Assembly (NCBI RefSeq): GCF_000313935.1
Contig: NZ_AMSS01000001.1
Span: 60,159-124,158 of the forward strand
Reading direction: 5' to 3'
DNA: 64,000 nucleotides
From: Acinetobacter sp. WC-141
GTDB lineage: Bacteria > Pseudomonadota > Gammaproteobacteria > Pseudomonadales > Moraxellaceae
Of the stretch, positions 28,497-37,434 are shown in pieces (position 1 is the stretch's first letter; the number at the start of each line of letters is the position of its first letter). Position numbers and translations under genes: made by a program. Under the pieces are notes generated by a model, which was not told where the DNA came from, ran no database searches, and was given only the letters and a program-made list of their open reading frames with translations.

Positions 28497-28595
28497 ATGG
28501 CACTCGTTCCTCCACATGGTCTTCTAGGTGGTGGTTTAATACCACTTCTAGATTTTATGGGCAAAATGGATAGAGAAGGACGTGTTCATGACTGA
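28497..28595 (+). CDS. Leader peptide ORF overlapping cysD
   Basis: A 32-codon ORF starts at ATG 28497, five bases after a good GGAG (28488-28491), and ends with TGA at 28593-28595, eight bases inside cysD. The peptide begins MALVPPHG and continues with [10 protein letters not shown] and a charged tail [12 protein letters not shown] consecutive Pro-Pro pair could slow ribosomes. The PHG...G.LIPLL pattern resembles the N-terminus of the unrelated homomeric ATP sulfurylase (PHGGxLxxLL), which may be chance. The signal strength and overlap suggest translational coupling to cysD. I know of no described peptide here. Confidence 0.6.
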   Translation: MALVPPHGLLGGGLIPLLDFMGKMDREGRVHD

Positions 28596-29496
28596 ATCAA
28601 GACTCACACATCTCAAGCAACTTGAAGCTGAAAGTATTCATATTATCCGTGAAGTGGCTGCTGAATTTGAAAATCCGGTCATGCTTTACTCAATTGGTAA
28701 AGACTCTGCGGTAATGCTTCATCTTGCGTTAAAAGCATTTTATCCAGCGAAACTTCCATTTCCTTTATTGCATGTAGATACAGGCTGGAAGTTTAAAGAC
28801 ATGATCGCGTTTCGCGATAACATGGCAAAAACGCATGGCTTTGATTTAATCGTTCATCAGAACAAAGAAGGTCGTGAAGCTGGAATTAATCCATTCGATC
28901 ATGGTAGTTCAAAATATACAGATATTATGAAAACCCAAGCTTTGAAACAGGCTTTGGATAAATATCAATTTGATGCTGCTTTTGGTGGTGCACGTCGTGA
29001 TGAAGAAAAATCACGCGCGAAAGAACGTGTTTATTCATTCCGTGATAGTAAACACCGTTGGGATCCAAAAAATCAACGTCCTGAACTTTGGAATCTTTAC
29101 AATGGTAAAGTGAACAAAGGTGAAAGTATTCGTGTATTCCCTTTATCTAACTGGACTGAGTTGGATATCTGGCAATATATCTATTTAGAAAATATTCAAA
29201 TCGTTCCTCTTTATTTCTCTGCTGTTCGTCCAGTCGTAGAGCGTAGCGGTACGTTAATCATGGTTGATGATGAGCGTATGCGTTTAAAAGAGGGTGAAGT
29301 TCCACAGATGAAGTCTGTACGTTTCCGTACGCTTGGCTGTTATCCATTAACTGGTGCAGTTGAGTCTGAAGCAGATACGTTACCTGAAATTATCCAAGAG
29401 ATGCTTTTAGCCACGAGTTCTGAGCGTCAAGGTCGTATGATTGACCATGATGAAGCGGGCTCAATGGAAAAGAAAAAGCAAGAAGGCTATTTCTAA
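28588..29496 (+). CDS. cysD: Sulfate adenylyltransferase subunit 2
   Basis: Catalytic subunit of ATP sulfurylase, making APS from ATP and sulfate with CysN. The 302-residue protein has the PAPS-reductase-like fold with the PP-loop [13 protein letters not shown] near residues 34-46. Further conserved parts are [24 protein letters not shown] and the C-terminal [15 protein letters not shown] 28588 is preceded by AAGGA and overlaps the leader ORF; a GTG at 28582 is less likely. The cysN gene follows after 30 bp. Confidence 0.96.
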   Translation: MTESRLTHLKQLEAESIHIIREVAAEFENPVMLYSIGKDSAVMLHLALKAFYPAKLPFPLLHVDTGWKFKDMIAFRDNMAKTHGFDLIVHQNKEGREAGINPFDHGSSKYTDIMKTQALKQALDKYQFDAAFGGARRDEEKSRAKERVYSFRDSKHRWDPKNQRPELWNLYNGKVNKGESIRVFPLSNWTELDIWQYIYLENIQIVPLYFSAVRPVVERSGTLIMVDDERMRLKEGEVPQMKSVRFRTLGCYPLTGAVESEADTLPEIIQEMLLATSSERQGRMIDHDEAGSMEKKKQEGYF

Positions 29497-29526
29497 GACA
29501 ATTTCTAAATTTGTGGAGTTTGAGCA

Positions 29527-31140
29527 ATGTCTCATCAATCAGAATTAATCAGTCAAGATATCTTGGCCTATTTAAAGCAACATGAACAAAAAGACCTTCT
29601 GCGTTTTTTGACTTGCGGTAACGTAGATGATGGTAAAAGTACACTTATTGGACGTTTACTCTACGATTCAAAATTGATTTATGAAGATCAATTACAAGCT
29701 GTAACGCGTGATAGTAAAAAAGTAGGGACCACGGGTGATGCACCAGACTTGGCATTACTTGTAGATGGCTTACAAGCTGAGCGTGAGCAAGGTATTACCA
29801 TTGATGTGGCTTACCGCTATTTCTCAACTGAAAAGCGTAAGTTTATTATTGCTGACACACCTGGGCATGAGCAATATACACGTAATATGGCAACAGGTGC
29901 GTCAACTGCAGACTTGGCAATTATCTTGATTGATGCGCGTTATGGTGTGCAAACACAAACGCGTCGCCATACTTTTATCGCAAGTTTACTTGGGATCAAA
30001 AACATCGTTGTTGCAATTAATAAGATGGATTTGGTTAAGTTCTCTGAAGAACGTTTTAACGAAATTCAGATTGAATATGATGCTTTCGTAAGTCAGTTAG
30101 GTGATCGTCGTCCAGCCAATATTCAATTTGTACCAATTTCTGCTTTAAATGGCGATAACGTGGTAAATGCTTCTGAGCATACACCTTGGTACAAGGGTCA
30201 AACCTTGATGAGCATTCTTGAATCAGTGGAAATTAGTCGTGAATCAAATAAGCACGAATTCCGTTTCCCTGTTCAATATGTGAACCGTCCTAACCTGGAT
30301 TTCCGTGGTTTTGCAGGTACTGTTGCTTTAGGTGAAATCAATGTTGGTGATGAAATTGTTGCATTACCATCAGGTAAGCGCTCAACAGTTAAAGAAATTG
30401 TCACTTTTGATGGAAACCTTGAGCAGGCTGTTGCGGGTCAAGCTGTTACATTAACTCTAAATGATGAAATTGATATTAGCCGTGGAAACGTTTTAGTACG
30501 TGCTGGTGAGCAGCCATTAATTTCCCGTAGTGTTCGTGCTTCAGTGGTATGGATGAATGAACATCCGCTTGTGAAAGGTAAGTTGTACAACGTTAAAATT
30601 GGTACACAGACTGTTCCTGCTAAAGTGACTGCAATTAACTTCCGTGTAAATGTGAATACATTGGAGCACACGCAAGTTGAAGAACTTGAGTTAAATGCAA
30701 TTGCAGACGTGATAGTTGAGTTTGATGCGCCAGTGGTATTTGATCAATATCAAGATTCAAGATACACAGGTTCATTTATTTTCATTGATCGCTTAAGCAA
30801 CGTAACTGTTGGTGCAGGTATGGTTGAAGCTGCTGTTGAATGGACTGCACATAGCAATCCTGTAACAGCTGAAGACCGTGCTGCGCGTTTAGGACAAAAA
30901 CCTGCGGTGATTGGGATTTCTGCACAGTTAATCGAGAAAGCTCAAGTTTTAGAAAGCTTATTGATCCAACAAGGTGTAGTTGCGATTGCAAAAGCCAACT
31001 TAACTGCTGAGCAAATTACTTTACTCCGTGAGACAGGTGTTGTTGTTATCACTACGGCTGTGGATGGTACAGATACAGAAGTTACTGCTGAAACCGTTGA
31101 AGAGGCAGCTGAAAAAGTTGTGGAATTAGTCCGTCTTTAA
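29527..31140 (+). CDS. cysN: Sulfate adenylyltransferase subunit 1 (GTPase) with vestigial C-terminal extension
   Basis: GTPase that drives APS synthesis by CysD. Residues about 20-240 form an EF-Tu-like G domain with GNVDDGKST (P-loop), DTPGHEQY and NKMDL. Two beta-barrel domains follow, to about residue 440. At 537 residues it is longer than stand-alone CysN (about 475) and shorter than CysN-CysC fusions. The extra tail starts [20 protein letters not shown]. This lines up with the KGQKPAVIWFTG...GKST start of APS kinase, but the P-loop is gone. I infer a decayed APS-kinase domain, so PAPS synthesis would need another gene. Confidence 0.93.
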   Translation: MSHQSELISQDILAYLKQHEQKDLLRFLTCGNVDDGKSTLIGRLLYDSKLIYEDQLQAVTRDSKKVGTTGDAPDLALLVDGLQAEREQGITIDVAYRYFSTEKRKFIIADTPGHEQYTRNMATGASTADLAIILIDARYGVQTQTRRHTFIASLLGIKNIVVAINKMDLVKFSEERFNEIQIEYDAFVSQLGDRRPANIQFVPISALNGDNVVNASEHTPWYKGQTLMSILESVEISRESNKHEFRFPVQYVNRPNLDFRGFAGTVALGEINVGDEIVALPSGKRSTVKEIVTFDGNLEQAVAGQAVTLTLNDEIDISRGNVLVRAGEQPLISRSVRASVVWMNEHPLVKGKLYNVKIGTQTVPAKVTAINFRVNVNTLEHTQVEELELNAIADVIVEFDAPVVFDQYQDSRYTGSFIFIDRLSNVTVGAGMVEAAVEWTAHSNPVTAEDRAARLGQKPAVIGISAQLIEKAQVLESLLIQQGVVAIAKANLTAEQITLLRETGVVVITTAVDGTDTEVTAETVEEAAEKVVELVRL

Positions 31141-31159
31141 TAGGCTGAATTGATTTTGA

Positions 31160-31187
31160 AAAAACCCGCGTAAGCGGGTTTTTTTAT
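31160..31187 (+). terminator. Terminator of cysDN
   Basis: AAAACCCGC (31161-31169), loop GTAA, GCGGGTTTT (31174-31182), T-run; 20 bp after the cysN stop. Confidence 0.9.
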
Positions 31188-31192
31188 TGGGT

Positions 31193-31741
31193 TTAGAAAA
31201 TACTTTGAGTTTTTAAAGTTAAATATTCTCTTAAATCTTTAGGATAGCTCTGAATCATCTTTAAAAATACATCTCGATCGCCTTGATATAAGGCGCGTGT
31301 TGCTTCCTCGTAATTTGGCATATTGCCTAACATGGCAGACATAAAACGGTCGATGGCTTGTTTGGCGAGCATAATATTGCCTTCAGAATTTGGGTTATTT
31401 AACTCTTTATCAATTAACTTACGAATTACTGCTGATGCACTCGCACTTTGTTGATCTAACCAATTCCAATGTTTCTTCTGTAAAGTGATTTCACGCGAAA
31501 TTACTCCCAGTTTAGGTCGTCCAACTTTCTTAGTTTCTTCAGGTTCAGCATAACGCTGTTGAAATTCTTGTTCGGAACCAGAAAGATCAAGATCAATTTG
31601 TTGACCTGTTTGATCATTAAAAATCAGAATATTTTCCGTTGTTTTCGAAAGATCTTTGAGTTTTTTTGCAAGTTCAACTAGGGAGTCGCTCGCAATAAGC
31701 GTGCTTCCAGTGAAAGCAGTATAGGTGATTTTAGTATTCAT
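31193..31741 (-). CDS. DUF2239 family protein
   Basis: A 182-residue cytoplasmic protein with the hallmarks of DUF2239: an N-terminal beta-rich part (YTAFTGSTLIASDSLVELA, ILIFNDQTGQQIDLDL) and a central GRPKLGVISREITLQKKHWNWLDQQ. The C-terminal helical part has ASAVIRKLIDKE and a repeat of YEEATRALYQGDRDVF. The middle segment resembles a short DNA-binding region in other members, but the biochemical role is not known. It is convergent with cysN and has its own start with no close upstream neighbour. Confidence 0.85.
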   Translation of the reverse strand: MNTKITYTAFTGSTLIASDSLVELAKKLKDLSKTTENILIFNDQTGQQIDLDLSGSEQEFQQRYAEPEETKKVGRPKLGVISREITLQKKHWNWLDQQSASASAVIRKLIDKELNNPNSEGNIMLAKQAIDRFMSAMLGNMPNYEEATRALYQGDRDVFLKMIQSYPKDLREYLTLKTQSIF

Positions 31742-31963
31742 TTTAGCCGTATATTTTTATCTGGGTAAAATAATATTATCAGGGTAAAACTATTTTGGCA
31801 AATAATTAAAATCATAACCAAAGAATTATTTGATTTTATGAGTGAAGTCTCTGAAGTTGGGACTATAAAATTAGTCAAGATAATAGGCTATTTAAAATTT
31901 TATTCTGCTTTGATATCGCTTTTATGAGACAATGTTTTTTTATTTTTGTGTATTAGGACTCCC

Positions 31964-32476
31964 ATGATTGAGCAATCTCCTGAATCTTTAAGCGATATCG
32001 AAATTTTAGACATTTTACAGTCTATGAAAAAAGATAAGCTGGATACGGAAGCAAATGAGATTATCCGTAATGGGGGGAAAGCTGGGCGTCAAGAAGCACA
32101 TAAACAGGCTTTAGTTGCATTAAATGCAAACTTTGAAGAAAAGTTTGTAGAAGCGGCTACGCTGGCATTAGGCTTGAATTCAGGTCAGGCGAAAAAGATT
32201 CGTTATAAAAAAGACCGTATCCGTATTTTTAAAGCACGTGGTATTGATTATTTGGCTATTGATGGTGCAGAAACCGCTCAGGTTTTAGCTCAAGTTGCTC
32301 AAGCGATTAGTCGTGAAGACGCGATTGTGACTGAAGGTCTACACAATATTTTTCCATTTTGGAAAGAAGGTTGGCCAATGGTTCAGTTTGATAATGCTTA
32401 TAAAATTTTAGAAGAAGACATTACATTGCATTTTCAGATTGTGTTAGATCACTTAATTGAATATGTACAGAAATAA
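31964..32476 (+). CDS. Conserved hypothetical protein
   Basis: I do not recognise this 170-residue cytoplasmic protein. The N-terminal half is helical and lysine-rich (DILQSMKKDKLDTEANEIIR, RYKKDRIRIF). The middle has DYLAIDGAETAQVLAQVAQAI and the end is aromatic (IFPFWKEGWPMVQF). ATG 31964 has AGGA five bases upstream; the in-frame TTG at 31946 is less likely. It is a single-gene unit with a strong terminator. Confidence 0.8.
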   Translation: MIEQSPESLSDIEILDILQSMKKDKLDTEANEIIRNGGKAGRQEAHKQALVALNANFEEKFVEAATLALGLNSGQAKKIRYKKDRIRIFKARGIDYLAIDGAETAQVLAQVAQAISREDAIVTEGLHNIFPFWKEGWPMVQFDNAYKILEEDITLHFQIVLDHLIEYVQK

Positions 32477-32502
32477 AAAAAGCCCCGATTGGGGCTTTTT
32501 TA
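32474..32502 (+). terminator. Terminator after the hypothetical gene
   Basis: AAAGCCCC, loop GATT, GGGGCTTT (32481-32497 core) flanked by A and T runs; may also serve the convergent citrate transporter gene. Confidence 0.9.
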
Positions 32503-32516
32503 TTGTATATGAATAA

Positions 32517-33854
32517 TTAAAGCGTGCTAAAGAGTGGAAAAACACCAATCACTAAAGCAGTACCCATTAATACCATACAAGTTATAAATGCCCACTTTAA
32601 AGTGAACTTTTGATGGTCAGCAAAGTCGACTTTAGCAAGACCACATAACAAATAGGTTGATGGAACTAGGGGGGATAGTAAGTGTACAGGTTGACCTACA
32701 ATCGATGCACGAGCAATCGCTTCTGCACTAATACCATAATGTGAAGCAGCTTCAGCAAGAATAGGTAAAACGCCATAGAAGAAAGCATCATTCGACATGA
32801 AGAATGTCAACGGCATACTCACTAAAGCTGTGATTGGTGCAAGATATGGACCCATGCTTGGAGGAATCATTGCGACGAATTCTTTAGACATCGCTTCAAC
32901 CATACCAGTGCCAGATAAAATACCTGTGAAAATACCTGCTGCGAAAATTAAGCCCACAACAGCTAAGACACTATCTGCGTGCATTGCAATACGCTTTTTC
33001 TGCATATCAACATCTGGGTAGTTAATGAGCATTGCGATACAGAATGCTATCATGAACAACACAGACATAGGCAAAATGCCTTTAATCAAAGCAATCATAA
33101 GAAGGATTGTGAGCACCATATTTACTTTGCGTAAATGTGGGCGAGTCGCTTCAGGATCTTTCGATACGGTAATATTGTCACCATGGTGAGTTTCAAGCTC
33201 GATAACGCCTAAACGTTTTTGCTCGTAACGACCATATAAATATGCCAAGAAGAATAACCAGCCAATACTAATGACCATAGGAATAATCATGGGTACGAAA
33301 ATGTGGCTTGGGTCAATTTGCAGGGCACTAGCAGCACGAGCTGTAGGGCCACCCCATGGCGTTAGGTTCATTACACCACTACATAACAGCATAAGTGCAG
33401 TCATGATGAGTGTATTCATTCCTAAGCGTTGATAAAGTGGCAACATAGCAGCCACACAAATCATATAAGTAGTTGATCCATCACCGTCTAAAGAAACCAT
33501 TGTCGTTAAGAACACGGTTCCCATTGTGATTTTTAAAGGATCGCCTTTAACCTTTTTCAAAATCCATTTAACCGGTGGATCGAAAAGACCTGCATCGATC
33601 ATTAAGGCAAAATATAAAATTGCGAATAAAAGCATTACGCCAGTTGGCGCTAATTTTTTGATGCCATCCAGCATCATCTCGCTGAGACCTTTGAGTTCAA
33701 TGTGACTTAAACTTTCAAAGTAGTGACCTAGGCCCCAAGCAATAAGAGAAAAAATAAATGGGATGAGAATTAAAGCAATAATAGGGCTTAAACGTTTGGA
33801 CATGATTAAGTACATGAAGCACAAAATCATGCCAACACCAAGTAATGTCAGCAT
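32517..33854 (-). CDS. Citrate transporter, CitMHS family
   Basis: Inner-membrane secondary transporter of metal-citrate with protons. The 445-residue protein has about eleven or twelve hydrophobic segments. Family landmarks are MTTMVSLDGDGSTTYM-type sequence (TTMVSLDGDGSTTYMI, about residues 119-134), NLTPWGGPTARAASAL, and a C-terminal FFMSNDAFFYGVLPILAEAA. The metal preference (Mg or Ca/Fe) cannot be told. It is preceded by a 567-bp gap that must contain its promoter. Confidence 0.9.
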   Translation of the reverse strand: MLTLLGVGMILCFMYLIMSKRLSPIIALILIPFIFSLIAWGLGHYFESLSHIELKGLSEMMLDGIKKLAPTGVMLLFAILYFALMIDAGLFDPPVKWILKKVKGDPLKITMGTVFLTTMVSLDGDGSTTYMICVAAMLPLYQRLGMNTLIMTALMLLCSGVMNLTPWGGPTARAASALQIDPSHIFVPMIIPMVISIGWLFFLAYLYGRYEQKRLGVIELETHHGDNITVSKDPEATRPHLRKVNMVLTILLMIALIKGILPMSVLFMIAFCIAMLINYPDVDMQKKRIAMHADSVLAVVGLIFAAGIFTGILSGTGMVEAMSKEFVAMIPPSMGPYLAPITALVSMPLTFFMSNDAFFYGVLPILAEAASHYGISAEAIARASIVGQPVHLLSPLVPSTYLLCGLAKVDFADHQKFTLKWAFITCMVLMGTALVIGVFPLFSTL

Positions 33855-34374
33855 ACAATCAATCCTTTGCCTATAGTTTTACTGAACAAGTTTATTCAAA
33901 ACTCTGACCTTGGTTATTCTTATTAATTTTTATTAAAAAGACAAATAATATATTTAGTTTATTTGGTTAATATATATTCAGTTAGAGAGGTATATTTAGA
34001 CGAAATACTGAACATATATAATAAGATTATAGTAAGCATATAATAAATATAGCCCATTATTATGCAGTATAAAGGTTTTATAAAAATAGAAATTATATGA
34101 TATTTTTTTTAATTATATGTGTTTTGATGGGTGAAATGAGAAGAAGAACCATTTAAAGACTTGCTTTGACCTAAGTTACATAAGTTTGCTGGGAATGTAA
34201 ATGGGGATCTATTGCTTTGTGTTAATTGAGGTATATAGATTATTCTATTATTTTTCAGTATTTAATATTTAATGTAAGTGATAATTTAAATAATATTGCT
34301 TTTAGATTAAAAGCGCAAATTGGATTTATGAATCTAAAATAATTATTACATATATTTGAAAAATTTATTTAGAT
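33855..34374. other. AT-rich intergenic region upstream of the citrate transporter
   Basis: About 520 bp without an ORF. One imperfect inverted repeat is visible: TTCAGT (33977-33982) with ACTGAA (34007-34012), extended by TATATA/TATATA arms. No convincing promoter was identified in this very AT-rich sequence. Confidence 0.4.
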
Positions 34375-34409
34375 TAAAAAATACCCCACATAAAATTGTG
34401 AGGTATTTA
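34375..34409 (-). terminator. Terminator of the CorC-type gene
   Basis: On the minus strand AATACCTCACA pairs with TGTGGGGTATT across a short loop, followed by six T residues. Confidence 0.8.
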
Positions 34410-34421
34410 AATTAATATAAA

Positions 34422-35747
34422 TCAGTTTTCATCAATTGATGAATGTACTTCGCTTTGTTCTAAAATTCGAGTTACTAGGAGTTGGTCAATTTTAAAATGA
34501 TCGACATCGACTACTTCAAACTTGTATCCACCAAATTCCACAAAATCTGCTGGACGCGGAATTTTGCGTAAGCGATACATCATGAAGCCTGCTAGTGTTT
34601 CATAATTTTCTTCATCAGGCATTTCATCAATTTCAAGTGCGTGTCTTAAGTCATCAATTGGTGTGCTGCCATCAATTAACCAAGAATTATTATCACGTTT
34701 AATAATTTGCTGGTCTTCCTCAATCGGGGTTACCCAGTCGCCCATAACCGTAATCATAATATCGCTTAAGGTAATAACCCCTACGACAAGCGCATATTCG
34801 TTTATAACAACCGCAAACTTTTCTTTTGTAGAGCGGAAACGATCAAGTAATTCCGAGAGGGTTAAGGTGTCCGGAATCATCAGGACAGTACGAATAGTTG
34901 ACTCATTCAATTGAGTTGGGGATTGGTTGTTTAGAATACGAACAAGAAAATCTTTGGCATCAACGTAACCAATGACTTGATCAATATTTTCATTACATAC
35001 CAAAAATTTTGAATAAGGATATTCAGCCAATTTTTGACGAATGCTATCTTCATGTTCATTTAAAGTGAAATAAACAACATTTTCACGTGTTGTCATACTA
35101 GAAGGTACGTTACGTTCTTCTAATTCAAAAACATTCTCGATAAAGTGATGTTCTTGTTTTTGCAATACACCTGCTTGAGCACCTGCATCCATTACTGCTG
35201 AAATATCATCAAACGTAATGTTGTCTTCTCGCGTTGTATTTACTTTAAATAAACGGAATAGCAGGTTGGCAATTGCGTTAATACCCCAAGCTAAAGGTTT
35301 GCAAACCTTAATAAATACCTGAATTGGATTAATAACACTAATTGCAATTTTTTCAGGCGCAATCATTGCCAAACGTTTTGGCATAAGATCGGCAAATAAA
35401 ATAAAGAGTGAGGTCACTAAGGTAAAGGATAGGGCGAAACCGATCGTTTGTGTCCAAGGACCTGCATAGAAACGGTCCACTAAAGTGACAAAATAAGGAC
35501 GAAAAGCAGCTTCACCCAAGATACCGCCTAAAATTGCAACTGCATTCAGGCCAATTTGAGAGGCTGCAAAAAAGTCAGCAGATTGTTCCTGTAAATCTAG
35601 TACTTGTTGGGCGCGTTCTTCACCCGCTTCGGCTAGAATTTTTAGCTTAACTTTTCTGGCACCCGCTAGTGCGATTTCCGTTAAAGATAAAAAGCCTGCT
35701 CCGATGATAAGCAGTACGATGATAATGATATTTTGAAAGAGACTCAC
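34422..35747 (-). CDS. CNNM/CorC-type transporter-associated protein
   Basis: A 441-residue member of the hemolysin-C/CorC family. It has an N-terminal DUF21 membrane domain with about four helices (IIIIVLLIIGAGFLSLTEIALAGARK at the start) and a pair of CBS domains (about 210-330, with FLVCNENIDQVIGYVDAKD and EKFAVVINEYALVVGVITLSDI). The C-terminal CorC/HlyC domain is at about 350-435. Such proteins act in magnesium or cobalt efflux or membrane stress; the ion is not known. It is the single gene between a LysR gene and a terminator, all on the minus strand. Confidence 0.9.
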   Translation of the reverse strand: MSLFQNIIIIVLLIIGAGFLSLTEIALAGARKVKLKILAEAGEERAQQVLDLQEQSADFFAASQIGLNAVAILGGILGEAAFRPYFVTLVDRFYAGPWTQTIGFALSFTLVTSLFILFADLMPKRLAMIAPEKIAISVINPIQVFIKVCKPLAWGINAIANLLFRLFKVNTTREDNITFDDISAVMDAGAQAGVLQKQEHHFIENVFELEERNVPSSMTTRENVVYFTLNEHEDSIRQKLAEYPYSKFLVCNENIDQVIGYVDAKDFLVRILNNQSPTQLNESTIRTVLMIPDTLTLSELLDRFRSTKEKFAVVINEYALVVGVITLSDIMITVMGDWVTPIEEDQQIIKRDNNSWLIDGSTPIDDLRHALEIDEMPDEENYETLAGFMMYRLRKIPRPADFVEFGGYKFEVVDVDHFKIDQLLVTRILEQSEVHSSIDEN

Positions 35748-35789
35748 AAATCACCTGAGGTTCATCATTATTATGACTATGTTTTAACA

Positions 35790-35830
35790 TAAAAAAGCGC
35801 TGAGGTAATCAGATTGATTGCCCAGCGCCT
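35790..35830 (-). terminator. Terminator of the LysR gene
   Basis: GCGCTG (35797-35802) pairs with CAGCGC (35823-35828), extended inward by GGTAATC/GATTGCC around one bulge. On the minus strand six T residues follow. Confidence 0.85.
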
Positions 35831-35857
35831 GAAATCGACAATTAAATTAAAATTTAT

Positions 35858-36847
35858 TTAATAGTGAGAAAATTGTGAATTGTTGGTTAGAAATTCACGG
35901 TTTTCCTCTTCAATCATTTGACGAGCAACAAATAAGATAAGTTGGCGCAGCCAGCGATGAGCAGGGTGGTGATGTAACAAAGGACACCAAGCCATTTTAA
36001 GTTCGAACTCTGGAATATAAAAAGGAGGATCCTTTATAACCAGTTTAGGATTTTGTGTTTGTAGGCGTGCCATCCGTGTTGGTAGGGTGGCAATAAGGTC
36101 TACGTTTTGAGCAAGTAATGCTGGCATCTGGTAGTGGCGAGTAAATACAGAAATTTTACGACGCTGACCAATACGTTCTAATGCTTGATCAATCCAGCCT
36201 AAACCACCTTGTTTGTCGGGGTTTACGCCAAAACCTACACCCATACCTGTTTTAGAAACCCAAATATGTTGTGCATCTAAATAGCTTTTTAAATTTAAAT
36301 GAGTTACAGCAGGGTGTTTGTCGTTAAGAATACAGCTAAAGCTATCACGCCACACTAAAACCTGATGGAAGCTTTGCGGTATTTCATTAAATCTATTAAT
36401 TGCGAGATCAACTTTACCTTGTTCCATATCTCTATAAGAGACATCACTTGGTGTAAGAAAATCAAGAACAACGTTTGGAGCTTCGGAGCGTAGGGCTTTG
36501 ACAAGGCGAGGGACTAAAGTTGCCTCGGCATAGTCAGATGTCATAATGCGGAAAACGCGATTACTTGTATAAGGGCGGAATTCGGTACGGGGTTCCAAAA
36601 TCATGGAAAGATCAGCAAGTGCATCGCGAATACGAGGTTGTAATTCAAGTGCACGTTCTGTTGGGGTCATCCCTTCAGAAGAACGGATAAGAAGCGGGTC
36701 ATTAAATAAATTACGTAAGCGACGTAAAATATTACTCATAGCAGGCTGAGTTACCCCAAGTTGTTCGGCTGCGCGTGTAACATTTTTTTCACGAAGAAGT
36801 ACATCAAGATATATTAATAGATTAAGATCTACTCGCTCCAGATTCAT
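35858..36847 (-). CDS. LysR-family transcriptional regulator
   Basis: A 329-residue LysR-type regulator of the NodD/LeuO-like subgroup. The N-terminal winged helix is LNLLIYLDVLLREKNVTRAAEQLGVTQPAM (split here over residues 8-37). The effector domain starts near residue 95 with NRVFRIMTSDYAE. The C-terminal region is His-rich (CPLLHHHPAHRWLR). It is divergent from aceA with 587 bp between and could regulate it, but this is inference from position. The effector is unknown. Confidence 0.88.
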   Translation of the reverse strand: MNLERVDLNLLIYLDVLLREKNVTRAAEQLGVTQPAMSNILRRLRNLFNDPLLIRSSEGMTPTERALELQPRIRDALADLSMILEPRTEFRPYTSNRVFRIMTSDYAEATLVPRLVKALRSEAPNVVLDFLTPSDVSYRDMEQGKVDLAINRFNEIPQSFHQVLVWRDSFSCILNDKHPAVTHLNLKSYLDAQHIWVSKTGMGVGFGVNPDKQGGLGWIDQALERIGQRRKISVFTRHYQMPALLAQNVDLIATLPTRMARLQTQNPKLVIKDPPFYIPEFELKMAWCPLLHHHPAHRWLRQLILFVARQMIEEENREFLTNNSQFSHY

Positions 36848-37434
36848 AAAAAAAATACCGAAAATAAAACCCTAAAATTGTTTCAAATTATGCCATATTT
36901 AATGATCATTGTGTGAAAAAATGATGAGAAAAACAACATTTTTTGTTTGAATTAAGTAGGGGTAAAAAGTACTTGAAAGGCGCGATATTATTGTCTTTGC
37001 TTCGTTTTTAAGTATGGAGATGAGAAATCGTATATAGTTATATATAACTAATCATTTTCTAGCATGAAAATTGACTCTTTGCATTGGCAAAAATAGCCTA
37101 ATTTACAATTGACTTTTAAAGTTAGAAATGGCTGGAAAAACTTCAAAAATTGTATAAAAATAAGACTTACTAAGTTTTTAGAATAAAACTCTATACTCCT
37201 TTAGGATAATTTTATTTTTATAAACAAAGTGTTAAGGTTTTTAGTTTTATCTATAATATCGATTTATTGGTATATTTTTTAAATAAATACTGAAGATTAA
37301 TAAAGGATATTGGATTAATTGATTGGCTAAGTCTAAGCTGTGTTCATGAGGAAGCAGCTGGTGTCATAAGAAATTTAAGTACATGACTCTAGGCTTCAAT
37401 CGATGAAATCCTAAAATGAATACAGGACAATATC
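36848..37434. promoter_or_regulatory. Divergent LysR/aceA intergenic region with a 16-bp palindrome
   Basis: No ORF is present. TAGTTATATATAACTA at 37035-37050 is a perfect palindrome. It is AT-rich, so chance is possible, but its size and position between a LysR gene and its divergent neighbour would suit an operator. No clear -35/-10 pair was singled out. The leader of aceA would be long if transcription starts near this site. Confidence 0.4.

Noticed and set aside
33971..34020. Inverted repeat upstream of the citrate transporter as an operator
   Set aside because: Only six non-AT-biased pairs; in such AT-rich sequence this is likely by chance.
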